A DNA stretch of 64,000 nt, taken from positions 13,630-77,629 of the forward strand of contig CAZYXV010000021.1 in assembly GCA_964651475.1 (NCBI GenBank), in the 5' to 3' direction. Of this stretch, positions 46,477 to 54,298 are shown piece by piece. Position numbers and translations under genes: made by a program. Positions within the stretch are counted from its first letter, which is position 1. The number at the start of each line of letters is the position of its first letter. Under the pieces are notes generated by a model. It ran no database searches. It worked only from the letters and a program-made list of their open reading frames with translations, and was not told where the DNA came from. The DNA is from JBGSMF01 sp964651475. GTDB taxonomy: Bacteria > Chloroflexota > Anaerolineae > Fen-1058.

Positions 46477-47928
46477 TTATCTCCACGCCACTCGTCGGCA
46501 CGCGGACTGACCCACCACCCGCGCCACCGTCCCGGCCTGATCCACCTGCACAACGTCCACACACCACTCGTAGCTTCCCAGGCCGGCCGGCGGCCCGGAG
46601 TGATCGCGCCAGTGTTCGGAACCGATCGATGGCTGGCCCACAAGCTGCCCATCTCGAAGAAAGCGAAAACGGTAGCGTTCGTCAGGCTTGAGGGAACGCT
46701 CTCCCCACGACCACGCAAATGTGACGGGATCATTTCCCGCCAACTGTTCGCCGTCCGGCGGGCGGTCGAGGTACACGGATGGATACAACGTCGCCGCAAG
46801 TGTGGGTGTTGGCGTGGGCGCGCGGGTTACGCTGCGAGTGGGCGGCGGCGTCACGGTGGGCATGATGGTTTTGGTCGGCGCCACGCCGCCCGATGTGGGT
46901 GCGGCGCTCGGCGTCGCTGGCGGCGGCGATTGCGTCGCGACCCTGCTCGGCGTGAGCGTTGCAACCGCTGGCATAAGCGGCTTCCAGGCCGGCGCAAGTC
47001 CCAAACAAATAATACTCGCAACAAGTACAAGGCCCAATGGTATCACCCCCAACCACGGGCGGCGCTCTAGCGCGATGGGGGTCGCTTTTAACAGCGTGCT
47101 GGTGCGCTTCAAGACGAGTGCGATTGGCGTTTGGCGCTTGCGCAGCGCCTCTACAAATTCCCCCGCGGCGGCAAAGCGCCTGTGCGGGTCTTTGGATAGC
47201 GCCCGGGCAATGGCATCTTCTAACCCGCCCTCCACGTCCCGGCGCAGCCTGCGCAAGGGGAGCGGCGTATCTTCCATGTGTTGACGCAACACGGCCACGT
47301 CCAAAGTCGCGGTGAAAGGCGGCTGCCCGGCCACCATCTCGTAGGCCACCACGCCCAGCGAATAGACGTCGCTCCACGGGCCGACTGGCTGGTTGCTGGC
47401 GGCTTGCTCCGGCGAAGCGTAGCGCGGCGTGCCGGCGGACGTGACGGCGCCAATCTTTTGCACAATGCCCAAATCGGCCAGCACGGCCTGGCGAGTATCT
47501 TGAAAGATCAAAATGTTTTCCGGCTTGATGTCCAGGTGGACCCATCCCTGCCGGTGCATCTCGTCGAGAGCGTGGGCAATGGAAGCCAGAACATCGGCCA
47601 CCTCATCCCGGCTAAAGGGGTTGCGCTGCGCCTTGCGCACGTCGAGCCAATCTCGCAGCGAGTGATCCACGTACTGTAACGCGATATAGAGCTGGCCTTC
47701 TGGCCCCTGCCCCACGTCGTACACCTGCCGCACCGCCGCGCCCGCCAGGCTGGCCGTCAAACGGGCCTCGGCCTGGAGGCGGCGCATTGCATCCGGCTTG
47801 GGTTGGCGCAACACTTTTAACGTGACCGGCCGGTCAACGCTTTGCTGCCACGCCTTGTATACGATTGTATCTTGACCCTGGCCCAGTATCGAGAGCAACC
47901 TGTACGGGCCGATGCGCTGCTCAGGCAT
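46477..47928 (-). CDS. Divergent Ser/Thr kinase (HLD and DLG motifs) with TM helix and Ig-like ectodomain
   Basis: 483 aa from the ATG at 47928 (GGGGAG, 5-nt spacing). The kinase domain has GQGQDTIVY, Lys38 (VTLKV), HLDIKPEN (131-138) instead of HRD, and ADLG (152-154) instead of DFG. The Lys, catalytic Asp and metal Asp are kept, so it is probably active but non-RD. A helix (VIPLGLVLVASIICLGLAPA) and PT linker lead to an Ig-like outside domain (DRPPDGEQLAGNDPVTFAW). Its start overlaps the upstream kinase-FHA gene by 8 nt. Confidence 0.9.
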   Translation of the reverse strand: MPEQRIGPYRLLSILGQGQDTIVYKAWQQSVDRPVTLKVLRQPKPDAMRRLQAEARLTASLAGAAVRQVYDVGQGPEGQLYIALQYVDHSLRDWLDVRKAQRNPFSRDEVADVLASIAHALDEMHRQGWVHLDIKPENILIFQDTRQAVLADLGIVQKIGAVTSAGTPRYASPEQAASNQPVGPWSDVYSLGVVAYEMVAGQPPFTATLDVAVLRQHMEDTPLPLRRLRRDVEGGLEDAIARALSKDPHRRFAAAGEFVEALRKRQTPIALVLKRTSTLLKATPIALERRPWLGVIPLGLVLVASIICLGLAPAWKPLMPAVATLTPSRVATQSPPPATPSAAPTSGGVAPTKTIMPTVTPPPTRSVTRAPTPTPTLAATLYPSVYLDRPPDGEQLAGNDPVTFAWSWGERSLKPDERYRFRFLRDGQLVGQPSIGSEHWRDHSGPPAGLGSYEWCVDVVQVDQAGTVARVVGQSACRRVAWR

Positions 47929-49111
47929 CAATACTCCCCTTGGGAATCTGGGTGGGGCGCGTCGTATGAATCGTCGCATCGTGGGTGGGCCTGGCGGAGC
48001 GCCCGGTCACCACCGTGAAACTGGCCACCGGTCCCAGCCGGATAGTGTCGCCGGGATGCAGCCGGACCGGCTGCCCCATAACGCGCACCTCGTTGAGAAA
48101 GGTGCCATTGGTGCTGTTCAAGTCAGTCAACATCCAGCCTTCGTCTTCGCAACTGATTTCAGCATGCACGCGCGAGACCTGGTGATCGTTGACGACAATC
48201 GCGTTATCCGGCCCGCGCCCGATAGACGTGCGGCCGCGGCGCAAGCGACATTCGTGCCCCACGGCGTCCAGCAGGCACATCTCCTGGCCCATGCTGGCGC
48301 GATACAGCGCCTCGGCAAATTCCCCGGCGGAGCGATGGCGCTCGGCGGGCTGCTTGGCCAGGGCGCGCTCGATTTCGTACTGCATTGCCGCCGGCACCGA
48401 GGGGTTGAGCTGGCTCAGGGGGGGCGGCGGCGAGTACATGACGTTTTGAATGACCTTGAACGGCGTATCGCCCCGAAACGGCGTGTACCCGATCAACATC
48501 TCGTAGGCCACAATGCCCAGGCTATACACATCCGAGCGCGCGTCCACTTCGTCGCCTCCCAGCTGCTCGGGCGACATGTATTCCAACGTCCCCACGCTGC
48601 TGCCCACTTCGGTGAGGCGCGCACCGCGCAGCGCCTTGACCAGGCCAAAATCCATCAGCGTCACATGGTCGCCCGCGCCCACCATGACATTGCCGGGCTT
48701 GAGGTCGCGATGCACCAACTCGCGCTGGTGGGCGTAATCCAGCGCGCTGCCCAACTGGTAAGAAACCTGGATCACGCGCGAAAGGGGCATCGCCCCGACT
48801 GAACGAATCTCTTCTCGAAGCGTCCGCCCTTCCACGTACTCCATCACCATGTAATGAAACCCTGCCGCGCTGCCCACATCGTGAATTACCACAATGTTGG
48901 GATGCTTGAGATTCGCGGACGTGATGGCCTCACGTTCAAAGCGCTGCAAGACTTGCGAATCGGCGGCCAGGTGCGCCGACAGCACCTTGATCGCCACGTG
49001 GCGTTTGAGGCCGGGGTCAAAGCCTTTGTATACGGCCGCCATGCCGCCTCGCCCAATCAAGCTCACGATTTGGTACTTGCCCAACCATTGACCTGCAACA
49101 GGTTCTGTCAT
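47921..49111 (-). CDS. Soluble Ser/Thr kinase with C-terminal FHA domain
   Basis: 396 aa from the ATG at 49111 (GGAGG, 8-nt spacing). Kinase motifs: GRGGMAAVY (20-28), Lys42, HRDLKPGN (134-141), DFG (154-156) and YMSPEQ. The C-terminal FHA domain (~300-375) has TSIGRGPDN, QVSRVHAEI and LNSTNGTFLN. There is no transmembrane helix, unlike its neighbours. The FHA module should bind phosphothreonine on a partner or on the kinase itself, making this a candidate hub of the cluster. It heads the tightly packed run that continues to the deoxynucleoside kinase. Confidence 0.94.
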   Translation of the reverse strand: MTEPVAGQWLGKYQIVSLIGRGGMAAVYKGFDPGLKRHVAIKVLSAHLAADSQVLQRFEREAITSANLKHPNIVVIHDVGSAAGFHYMVMEYVEGRTLREEIRSVGAMPLSRVIQVSYQLGSALDYAHQRELVHRDLKPGNVMVGAGDHVTLMDFGLVKALRGARLTEVGSSVGTLEYMSPEQLGGDEVDARSDVYSLGIVAYEMLIGYTPFRGDTPFKVIQNVMYSPPPPLSQLNPSVPAAMQYEIERALAKQPAERHRSAGEFAEALYRASMGQEMCLLDAVGHECRLRRGRTSIGRGPDNAIVVNDHQVSRVHAEISCEDEGWMLTDLNSTNGTFLNEVRVMGQPVRLHPGDTIRLGPVASFTVVTGRSARPTHDATIHTTRPTQIPKGSIDA

Positions 49112-49145
49112 CTCTGCAGCCTCCTTGCCCAAGTGACCTTATTTC

Positions 49146-49511
49146 TTATACAACATCTGCAACCTGAAAGTTGAGCGGTCCGATGCCCTGCACGACAAAG
49201 CCCATTCCCACTTTGTGCGGCCCAGGCGATAGCTGCGCGCCGCGCACTCCAATCGTCAACCCCTTGCCCACCTGCAACGTGAACGGCTGATCAACGCTCA
49301 CCTGGCTGAAAAATATCCGGCCCCCATCGTCGTGTTGAAAGTACGTCTGGTCGAGAGAGAAACTGTTCTCGTCCAGCGTCACCGGCAGCATTTGCGTGGC
49401 GTAGCCCGACCCGAGTTGGTTGTGCACTTTAAACTCGAACCCATCGTCCGTCGCCTTCAGGCTGCCCTTGACGTATAATCGCTTGAGTAAAAAGCCCGGC
49501 ACTGAAACCAT
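49146..49511 (-). CDS. Uncharacterised small beta-rich protein
   Basis: 121 aa, GAGG Shine-Dalgarno. It starts MVSVPGFLLKRLYVKGSLKA and contains GYATQMLPVTLDENSFSLDQ and GIGPLNFQVADVV. Predicted mostly beta, with no signal peptide or membrane segment. I do not recognise the family. It lies between the aldolase and the kinase-FHA gene, 34 bp before the latter. Confidence 0.65.
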   Translation of the reverse strand: MVSVPGFLLKRLYVKGSLKATDDGFEFKVHNQLGSGYATQMLPVTLDENSFSLDQTYFQHDDGGRIFFSQVSVDQPFTLQVGKGLTIGVRGAQLSPGPHKVGMGFVVQGIGPLNFQVADVV

Positions 49512-49530
49512 GGTTACCTCGTACCTAATT

Positions 49531-50175
49531 TTACTTTTTGCTTCTGAAAAACACCATCACGGCCTCTATCGCTTTGGGCGGCAAAACGTTCATCTGGCCG
49601 CTCCACCCGGCAAACAAGAAGACCTGCGCCAGTTTTTCCAGGTATTGGCACGCGCACAGCGCCGCGCGCAAGTCGCGCCCCACGCTCAGCGCGCCGTGGT
49701 TTGCCAGCAGGCACGCATTGCGCTCGCCCAGCGCGTCCAAAGCCGCCCGCGCCAATTCCAGGCTGCCGGTGATGGCATAGGGCGCCACCTGGATCTCGCC
49801 GCCCAGGTAAATCACCTGGTCTTCCAGGATAGGCGGGATGGGCCGCCCCACCACCGCTGCAGCGCTGGACATGGGAGCATGGGTGTGAATCACTGCGCCC
49901 ACGTCTGGCCGCGCCTGATACACCGCTGCGTGCAAGAGCAACTCGCTGGAGGGGATGCCATCGCCGGCCACCGCCTCGCCCTCCTGGTCCACAACGACAA
50001 TATCTTGAGGCGTCAGCGTATCGTAATAACATCCGTGCGGCGTGATGGTCAGCAGCAACCGATCCGCGTCGGGCACCCGCGCGCTCACGTTGCCGCTGTT
50101 TCCAACCGTCAGCCCCAATGTCAATAGCGCCTGCGCCGCTTGCAGCACGTCACAGCGTATCTCTGCGTATTCCAT
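49531..50175 (-). CDS. Class II aldolase/adducin family protein (fuculose-phosphate aldolase-like)
   Basis: 214 aa. Motifs: GNSGNVSARVPD (phosphate binding), SSELLLHAAVY with the catalytic Glu, IHTHAPMSSA with two zinc-ligand His, and LANHGALSVG with the third. The fold is typical of L-fuculose-1-phosphate or ribulose-phosphate aldolases and epimerases. The exact sugar phosphate is not determined. It is not clearly linked to the signalling genes, though a sugar kinase and a dehydrogenase lie at 57-60 kb. Confidence 0.9.
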   Translation of the reverse strand: MEYAEIRCDVLQAAQALLTLGLTVGNSGNVSARVPDADRLLLTITPHGCYYDTLTPQDIVVVDQEGEAVAGDGIPSSELLLHAAVYQARPDVGAVIHTHAPMSSAAAVVGRPIPPILEDQVIYLGGEIQVAPYAITGSLELARAALDALGERNACLLANHGALSVGRDLRAALCACQYLEKLAQVFLFAGWSGQMNVLPPKAIEAVMVFFRSKK

Positions 50176-50218
50176 CGCACCATTTCCTAGCCGATTAATT
50201 CAGAATTCGTAACTACAG

Positions 50219-50292
50219 CATCCTGAGCGGAGCACCGCGCTCCTTCGACTTCACTACGTTCCGCTCAGGATGCGCGGTGCGGAGTCGAAGGA
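50219..50292. repeat. Compound palindromic repeat containing CCTTCGACT and GCTCAGG blocks
   Basis: CATCCTGAGCGGA (50219-50231) pairs with TCCGCTCAGGATG (50260-50272). GCACCGCGC (50232-50240) pairs with GCGCGGTGC (50272-50280), and TCCTTCGACT (50241-50250) pairs with AGTCGAAGGA (50283-50292). It overlaps the last codons of the cupin gene. Confidence 0.8.
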
Positions 50293-50645
50293 TGTGAGCT
50301 GAGAATGATAAAGTGTTCAATAGGTCCGTTCCCGCCCACCACGGCGTGGGGAACTTGGTTTACCATGAGAACCTCGCCTGGTCTGAGAGTGAACACTGAA
50401 CCATCCACCAGCAATTGCAATTCCCCTTGAAACACGAAATAGTACTCTTCAGAATCGCTATGGAGGTGTATATCGTGATCTACCCAGAGCGGCACAGTGG
50501 CACTGTGACGAATGGTCACACATTCGTGAGCGGTGCCGGAAGCCCCAGGAGCTACAATGTATCCTGTGTGATCTCGGAACGTATATTTGGAATAGCTTGT
50601 CCGATCAGACGTTGTCTTCATCTTCCATTCTTCGACGGTCCCCAT
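50265..50645 (-). CDS. Cupin-domain protein
   Basis: 126 aa from the ATG at 50645; MKTTSDR at 50621 is an alternative start. The cupin motif 1 metal ligands are in VDHDIHLHSDSEEYYFVFQG, and motif 2 is RPGEVLMVNQVPHAV. It is a small single-domain metal-binding beta-barrel of unknown substrate. Its last nine residues (HPSTPHRAS) are encoded by the palindromic repeat at 50219-50292, so the native C-terminus has probably been replaced. Confidence 0.82.
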   Translation of the reverse strand: MGTVEEWKMKTTSDRTSYSKYTFRDHTGYIVAPGASGTAHECVTIRHSATVPLWVDHDIHLHSDSEEYYFVFQGELQLLVDGSVFTLRPGEVLMVNQVPHAVVGGNGPIEHFIILSSHPSTPHRAS

Positions 50646-50700
50646 TGCGTTGAGGCTGGCTAACGTCGCGCGCCAGTTTTGATTTTGAAACGCTTCCCAA

Positions 50701-51690
50701 TTAGGGGGCTTGCACCTGAAATTCGAGTGTTCTTTGCACAGAATTCCACATGGCAATTTCGACTCGGTACTTTCCTTCTGGAAATGTCCGGCCTGGTGGT
50801 GGCTTTATCCAAGTGTAGCTCAGGCCAGGATCGTGTCGCCCAGTGAAATCGCCAATCAAGTGGTCCCCATAATACCATCGAAATTGCAGATTTATCCAGG
50901 TGTTGCTATGCAGGTATACATACAAATAGATTTGGTCTACCGTGGGAGAGAAAACACTCGTCACGCCTACCGGATTCCCATCTGTACCAGGTCCAAGACA
51001 TAATCCAGCATCCTCAACTCCCCCCAAAAGGATAGGAGTGAGCCGAATAGGAAAACCGAGCACGCAACAAAAGACAACCCCCAACACAACCACAACTAAT
51101 GCTGCAGCCACAGCTTTTGAGATTATGCGGTTTTTCTTGGCGGCAACCATCCGTTTGGTTTCGACATATTGTATCAACTCTTCTGCAGTTTCTTGTGTCC
51201 ACCCTTGTTGCACCAGTTCATTGATTATAGACGCTCTTTCTTTGTGGGCGACCAAGCCACTAGAAACGATTTGGGCTACATTGCCTCTTATCTCTTTTAG
51301 GATGCTCCTGATTTCTCTCCGTTCCTCTGAATCTTTGGAAACTTTGAGGCAAGCTTCCAGCATATCAATTGTTGCCGGTATACGTCGCTGACTTTGATAC
51401 AGCAATCCCAGGTTATAGTAGGCTGATGAATCGGCGGGTTGTAACTCTATGGCCTTACGATATGCTTTCTCTGCTTCTTCTATGTCTCCGGCCTCTTCAT
51501 AAGCAATAGCGATACTATTCCACAAGCCAGCATTAGGGGCAAGCTCTATTGAAGCTTGATAAGCCTGAATAGCTTCGGACCAGAGATATCTATCGGCGTA
51601 GGCATCCGCCAATTCTCGTTGAGCTTTTGCATCAGTAGGGCTTGTAAAGGCCTTTTTCTTGAGAAGATCAATTTCCGTATCTTGTAACAT
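50701..51690 (-). CDS. TPR protein with one TM helix and beta ectodomain
   Basis: 329 aa. Tetratricopeptide repeats span ~20-130 (AIQAYQASIELAPN, AEKAYRKAIELQPADSSAYY). A helical segment (IINELVQQGWTQETAEELIQ) and a membrane helix (~190-215, AVAAALVVVVLGVVFCCVLG) follow. The outside domain is ~110 residues (DQIYLYVYLHSNTWINLQF, PEGKYRVEIAMWNS). It is visibly more AT-rich than its neighbours and has no Shine-Dalgarno, which suggests acquisition from elsewhere. Confidence 0.8.
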   Translation of the reverse strand: MLQDTEIDLLKKKAFTSPTDAKAQRELADAYADRYLWSEAIQAYQASIELAPNAGLWNSIAIAYEEAGDIEEAEKAYRKAIELQPADSSAYYNLGLLYQSQRRIPATIDMLEACLKVSKDSEERREIRSILKEIRGNVAQIVSSGLVAHKERASIINELVQQGWTQETAEELIQYVETKRMVAAKKNRIISKAVAAALVVVVLGVVFCCVLGFPIRLTPILLGGVEDAGLCLGPGTDGNPVGVTSVFSPTVDQIYLYVYLHSNTWINLQFRWYYGDHLIGDFTGRHDPGLSYTWIKPPPGRTFPEGKYRVEIAMWNSVQRTLEFQVQAP

Positions 51691-51734
51691 TTTGTTTTAT
51701 TGATATTGGTTGCCAATATGCTAACTTGTCATAC

Positions 51735-51791
51735 GTCTAACAAGTCACTTTTCGAGAGCTATCCGCAGGACAACAGTACTCCAGCACTTGT
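51735..51791 (-). repeat. attC-like/direct repeat element, copy 1, upstream of the TPR gene
   Basis: GTCTAAC (51735-51741) followed by GTCACTTTTCG, GCTATCCGCAG and CCAGCACTTGT (51744-51791). The same blocks in the same order occur at 52761-52826, about 1 kb away. Each copy lies 30-50 bp upstream of a minus-strand start codon (TPR gene here, antitoxin gene for the other). The RYYYAAC-like core fits an integron attC end, but no matching GTTRRRY partner was found for this copy. Confidence 0.45.
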
Positions 51792-51817
51792 GTGGAAAAA
51801 TAAACCGTCCCAAAATT

Positions 51818-51886
51818 CCGTAGGAGCGCCCTTCGGGCGCGATAGCCGCGCCTGCCTGGCGGCTAGACAGGGAAGGCGTTCCTACG
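51818..51886. repeat. GTAGGAGCGCC palindromic element, copy 2
   Basis: CCGTAGGAGCGCC (51818-51830) repeats the 5' arm of the element at 27625. The 3' arm here is GGCGTTCCTACG (51875-51886), one mismatch from complementary. GGGCGCG and CGCGCC blocks are inside. Together with copy A of the lipoprotein fragment it fills most of the 401-bp gene-free stretch 51691-52091. Confidence 0.8.
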
Positions 51887-51956
51887 CGGCGACGTTGAGA
51901 TAATTACTTTCTTCCGCACTTTAACCTCTCAGCTTGACGCCTATGGGCCAGGCGCC

Positions 51957-52030
51957 TCATTGGGTTACATCCACAATCGCCAGCTTGATATCTCCCTCGC
52001 CTTTGTTTTGCACGGAAGCCGAATACACCC
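51957..52030 (-). pseudogene. Truncated 3' end of a lipoprotein gene (duplicate of 53676-53749)
   Basis: On the minus strand this reads VYSASVQNKGEGDIKLAIVDVTQ-like sequence up to a TGA, identical in protein to the C-terminus of the intact lipoprotein at 53676-54269. 70 of 73 bases match, and the three differences are all synonymous third-position changes. The rest of the gene is missing upstream of 52030. Confidence 0.85.
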
Positions 52031-52091
52031 GATTGGTTATTATCCAAAACCAACCTCAACTCATAGGATATCAGAACAGTGCCGCGTTTCC

Positions 52092-52481
52092 TCAGCGGTT
52101 TAACACCGGAACGGAATACGCACTTACCGCTTCATCCACGGTTGCGATAACCAGACCATGCGCCAATGCTTGACAAACCAACATGCGGTCAAATGGATCA
52201 CGATGGTGCAGTGGCAGGCTGGCAAGTTTACATACGCTGCTCTCGTCAAGAGACAAGCTAGCGATTTGATGTTGTTGCCGTTGCAGAGGCAGGTACAGAT
52301 CGGGTGACTGTGGCAGCGCCAGTTTGCCCATTTGATACTTGACTGTTGCCTCCCAGGTAGAAACCACACTGAGGTAGGCTTCGTTGTTCAGATCACGAAT
52401 GGCGTCACGTATGCCAACTGGCAAACGTGTATCGCCCGTAATGTACCAAAGAAAAATGTGCGTGTCCAATAATAGTTTCAT
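52092..52481 (-). CDS. PIN-domain toxin (VapC-like)
   Basis: 129 aa. PIN acidic residues: LLLDTHIFLWYI (Asp6), SVVSTWEATVKYQ (Glu), HHRDPFDRMLVCQAL (Asp) and VIATVDEAVSAY (Asp). It is the subgroup with HRDPFDR that pairs with Phd/YefM antitoxins. Expected to be an endoribonuclease toxin. Its ATG overlaps the antitoxin stop by 4 nt. Confidence 0.92.
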   Translation of the reverse strand: MKLLLDTHIFLWYITGDTRLPVGIRDAIRDLNNEAYLSVVSTWEATVKYQMGKLALPQSPDLYLPLQRQQHQIASLSLDESSVCKLASLPLHHRDPFDRMLVCQALAHGLVIATVDEAVSAYSVPVLNR

Positions 52482-52729
52482 CGGCCCTCAAAGTCTTGAA
52501 TAACATGTTCTGGCAAGGGAGCGTCAAAGTCGTCTGGCACACTAAATTCACCAGCGCATAACCCAATCGGGCGCAGGAATCTGCTAGACGACGTAATAGG
52601 TCTGATTTCCGCCAGAGCTTTACCTGCCGTGACAATCACAAAGGTTTCCCCAGCCTGAACACGCTGAAGGTAAAATGGCAAGTTTTGTTTTATTTCATCC
52701 ACACTGACTTGTGCGCTGATACCATTCAT
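52478..52729 (-). CDS. Phd/YefM-family antitoxin
   Basis: 83 aa. The N-terminal Phd/YefM DNA-binding fold includes SVDEIKQNLPFYLQRVQAGE, TFVIVTAGKALAEIRP. The C-terminal part (SVPDDFDAPLPEHVIQDFEG) is typical of the toxin-wrapping tail in antitoxins of PIN toxins. It probably autoregulates the pair. GGGAG lies about 10 nt upstream of the ATG. Confidence 0.92.
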   Translation of the reverse strand: MNGISAQVSVDEIKQNLPFYLQRVQAGETFVIVTAGKALAEIRPITSSSRFLRPIGLCAGEFSVPDDFDAPLPEHVIQDFEGR

Positions 52730-52760
52730 TGATATATTTCTCCCTTCTTTTCACGGCCGC

Positions 52761-52896
52761 GCCTAACTTGTGGATAGGTCGCTTTTCGCAGGCTATCCGC
52801 AGAACAACAATAGCGCCAGCACTTGTACCCCGAACCACCCAAATTCTTTGGCGACAAAGCACCCATGCGTGCCAAGCTAAGAGGTTCAAGTTATGC
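52761..52896 (-). repeat. attC-like/direct repeat element, copy 2, between GNAT and antitoxin genes
   Basis: GCCTAACTTG (52761-52770) and CAAGTTATGC (52887-52896) are reverse complements except for one base, framing ~136 bp. A GGATAG...CTATCC stem and the repeat block shared with 51744-51791 (GTCGCTTTTCG...CCAGCACTTGT, 52778-52826) lie inside. One end touches the GNAT stop codon; the other is 32 bp from the antitoxin start. This is the layout of an integron cassette attachment site, but no integrase is visible. Confidence 0.4.
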
Positions 52897-53679
52897 TGTC
52901 AAAGGATTCCCTTCGACTGCGCTCAGGGCAGGTTTGGAACAGATGGTCTGCTTAATGCGGTACCAATACTGATACTTTTCAGCAAACCCCATTTTTGAAT
53001 ACAGATGCAAAGCAGGGGCATTGTTGAGCATGACTTGCAGATAGGCCAACCGCGCTCCGTTTCGCTTACCCCACGCCAAAATACTTGCCACTACTTGCCG
53101 GCCATAGCCACGTCTACGAAAGGCGCTATCTGTCGCGATATCAAACAAGCCCACGCGCTCAGCCTGTAATACCCCCAAACCACAAGCGATGATTTTATCA
53201 CCAGACATGAGAGACGCAAAACAATGCCGCGGAACAATATGGGTCAGAATCTGCCGCAGCGTTTCCTGGTGCGGTTGGGACACTACACTCATGCCGCAAA
53301 AGGCATCCAACCACTCTTCAGACAAATCCTCCCATAGATTCGCTTCATGACCCAATACCACATTCGTGGTTTCCAACTCCAGAACCTGAACACTGGTCAG
53401 AGAATCCTTTCGATAATTTCTTGCCGATAGTATTTCATCCAAGTTACTCGGATAAATCACCGGGGTTATCTTAAAAGTCGTGGCCAACTTTTTATCCTGA
53501 TAGATGCTCTCGCAAAAGCCAAGTTTTTCATCAAGGTCTATGGTAGAAGTATAGAGTGGATTAACCGAATTGGCGCGCTTGGTATATCCGTCTGCAAAGC
53601 GAATAACCCAGCCGTCATACAACACCGTTTGGAGTGACGGCCAAGCATTCATCGCAAGTTCTTCTGTCGTTGTAATCAT
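52891..53679 (-). CDS. GNAT-family N-acetyltransferase
   Basis: 262 aa from the ATG at 53679, which overlaps the lipoprotein TGA (ATGA). The N-terminal domain contains WPSLQTVLYDGWVIRFADGY and AFCGMSVVSQPHQET. The C-terminal GNAT domain has GLFDIATDSAFRRRGYGRQV and NNAPALHLYSKMGFAEKYQY. Its last ~12 residues (SKPALSAVEGNPLTA region) come from a CCTTCGACTGCGCTCAGG dispersed repeat. The substrate is unknown. Confidence 0.88.
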   Translation of the reverse strand: MITTTEELAMNAWPSLQTVLYDGWVIRFADGYTKRANSVNPLYTSTIDLDEKLGFCESIYQDKKLATTFKITPVIYPSNLDEILSARNYRKDSLTSVQVLELETTNVVLGHEANLWEDLSEEWLDAFCGMSVVSQPHQETLRQILTHIVPRHCFASLMSGDKIIACGLGVLQAERVGLFDIATDSAFRRRGYGRQVVASILAWGKRNGARLAYLQVMLNNAPALHLYSKMGFAEKYQYWYRIKQTICSKPALSAVEGNPLTA

Positions 53680-54269
53680 TGGGTCACATCCACAATCGCC
53701 AGCTTGATATCTCCCTCGCCCTTGTTTTGCACGGAAGCCGAATAGACCCAATCGCGCGCCACCGTCCTCACCGGCGGCTCGATGTCATAGGTAGCTGGCG
53801 TCGTACCATCCAGCAATCCAGCCCTGGCAGTCAGCAAACCATCCGCCCCAACCGCCGAGGCGCTCCACTCGCCGTGAAAGGCCGCCTTACCGGACGGCGA
53901 AGAAATTACGAGCTGATACGAGTGCCCCGGCGTCAACGGCACGGCTGTCAGCAAAGCCACGGCGAACTGCCCCGCCGCCTCGTCGCTCGCCACCTGGCGC
54001 ACCGCTATGGGCGCCGCAACCTGGCGCGTGGCGGCGACGGTGGGCTGCGGGACGACGGTTTCGTTTCTTATCGCAGACGGCGTGCGGACATCCGCATAGC
54101 TCTGCGTCGCCGGCGCGAGCGTGAAGGTGGGTATAATCGGCGCAAAAGTAGACGTAGCCGCGACGACGAGGCTGGGCTCTGGAATGTTTTGCCCCGTGCC
54201 CGCACACGCCAGGACTAACGCCATAGGCAACACCAGCGCCACCACTATCAACTGAATTTTGATCTTCAT
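53676..54269 (-). CDS. Small lipoprotein of unknown function
   Basis: 197 aa with a GGGAG Shine-Dalgarno. Signal peptide with lipobox LVLAC, then a Thr/Pro/Ala-rich linker (SLVVAATSTFAPIIPTFTLA). A ~100-residue domain follows, with YQLVISSPSGKAAFHGEWSA and DWVYSASVQNKGEG. No family recognised. Its 3' end (53677-53749) is duplicated at 51958-52030. It overlaps the GNAT start by 4 nt, so the two are probably co-transcribed. Confidence 0.75.
   Translation of the reverse strand: MKIKIQLIVVALVLPMALVLACAGTGQNIPEPSLVVAATSTFAPIIPTFTLAPATQSYADVRTPSAIRNETVVPQPTVAATRQVAAPIAVRQVASDEAAGQFAVALLTAVPLTPGHSYQLVISSPSGKAAFHGEWSASAVGADGLLTARAGLLDGTTPATYDIEPPVRTVARDWVYSASVQNKGEGDIKLAIVDVTQ
53677..53749 (-). repeat. 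73-bp direct repeat, intact-gene copy
   Basis: Matches 51958-52030 at 70 of 73 positions in the same orientation. The pair bracket the TA genes and the GNAT, an interval of about 1.7 kb. Confidence 0.9.
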
Positions 54270-54298
54270 CGAACGTCTCCCTCAGATTGCAAGGTCAT

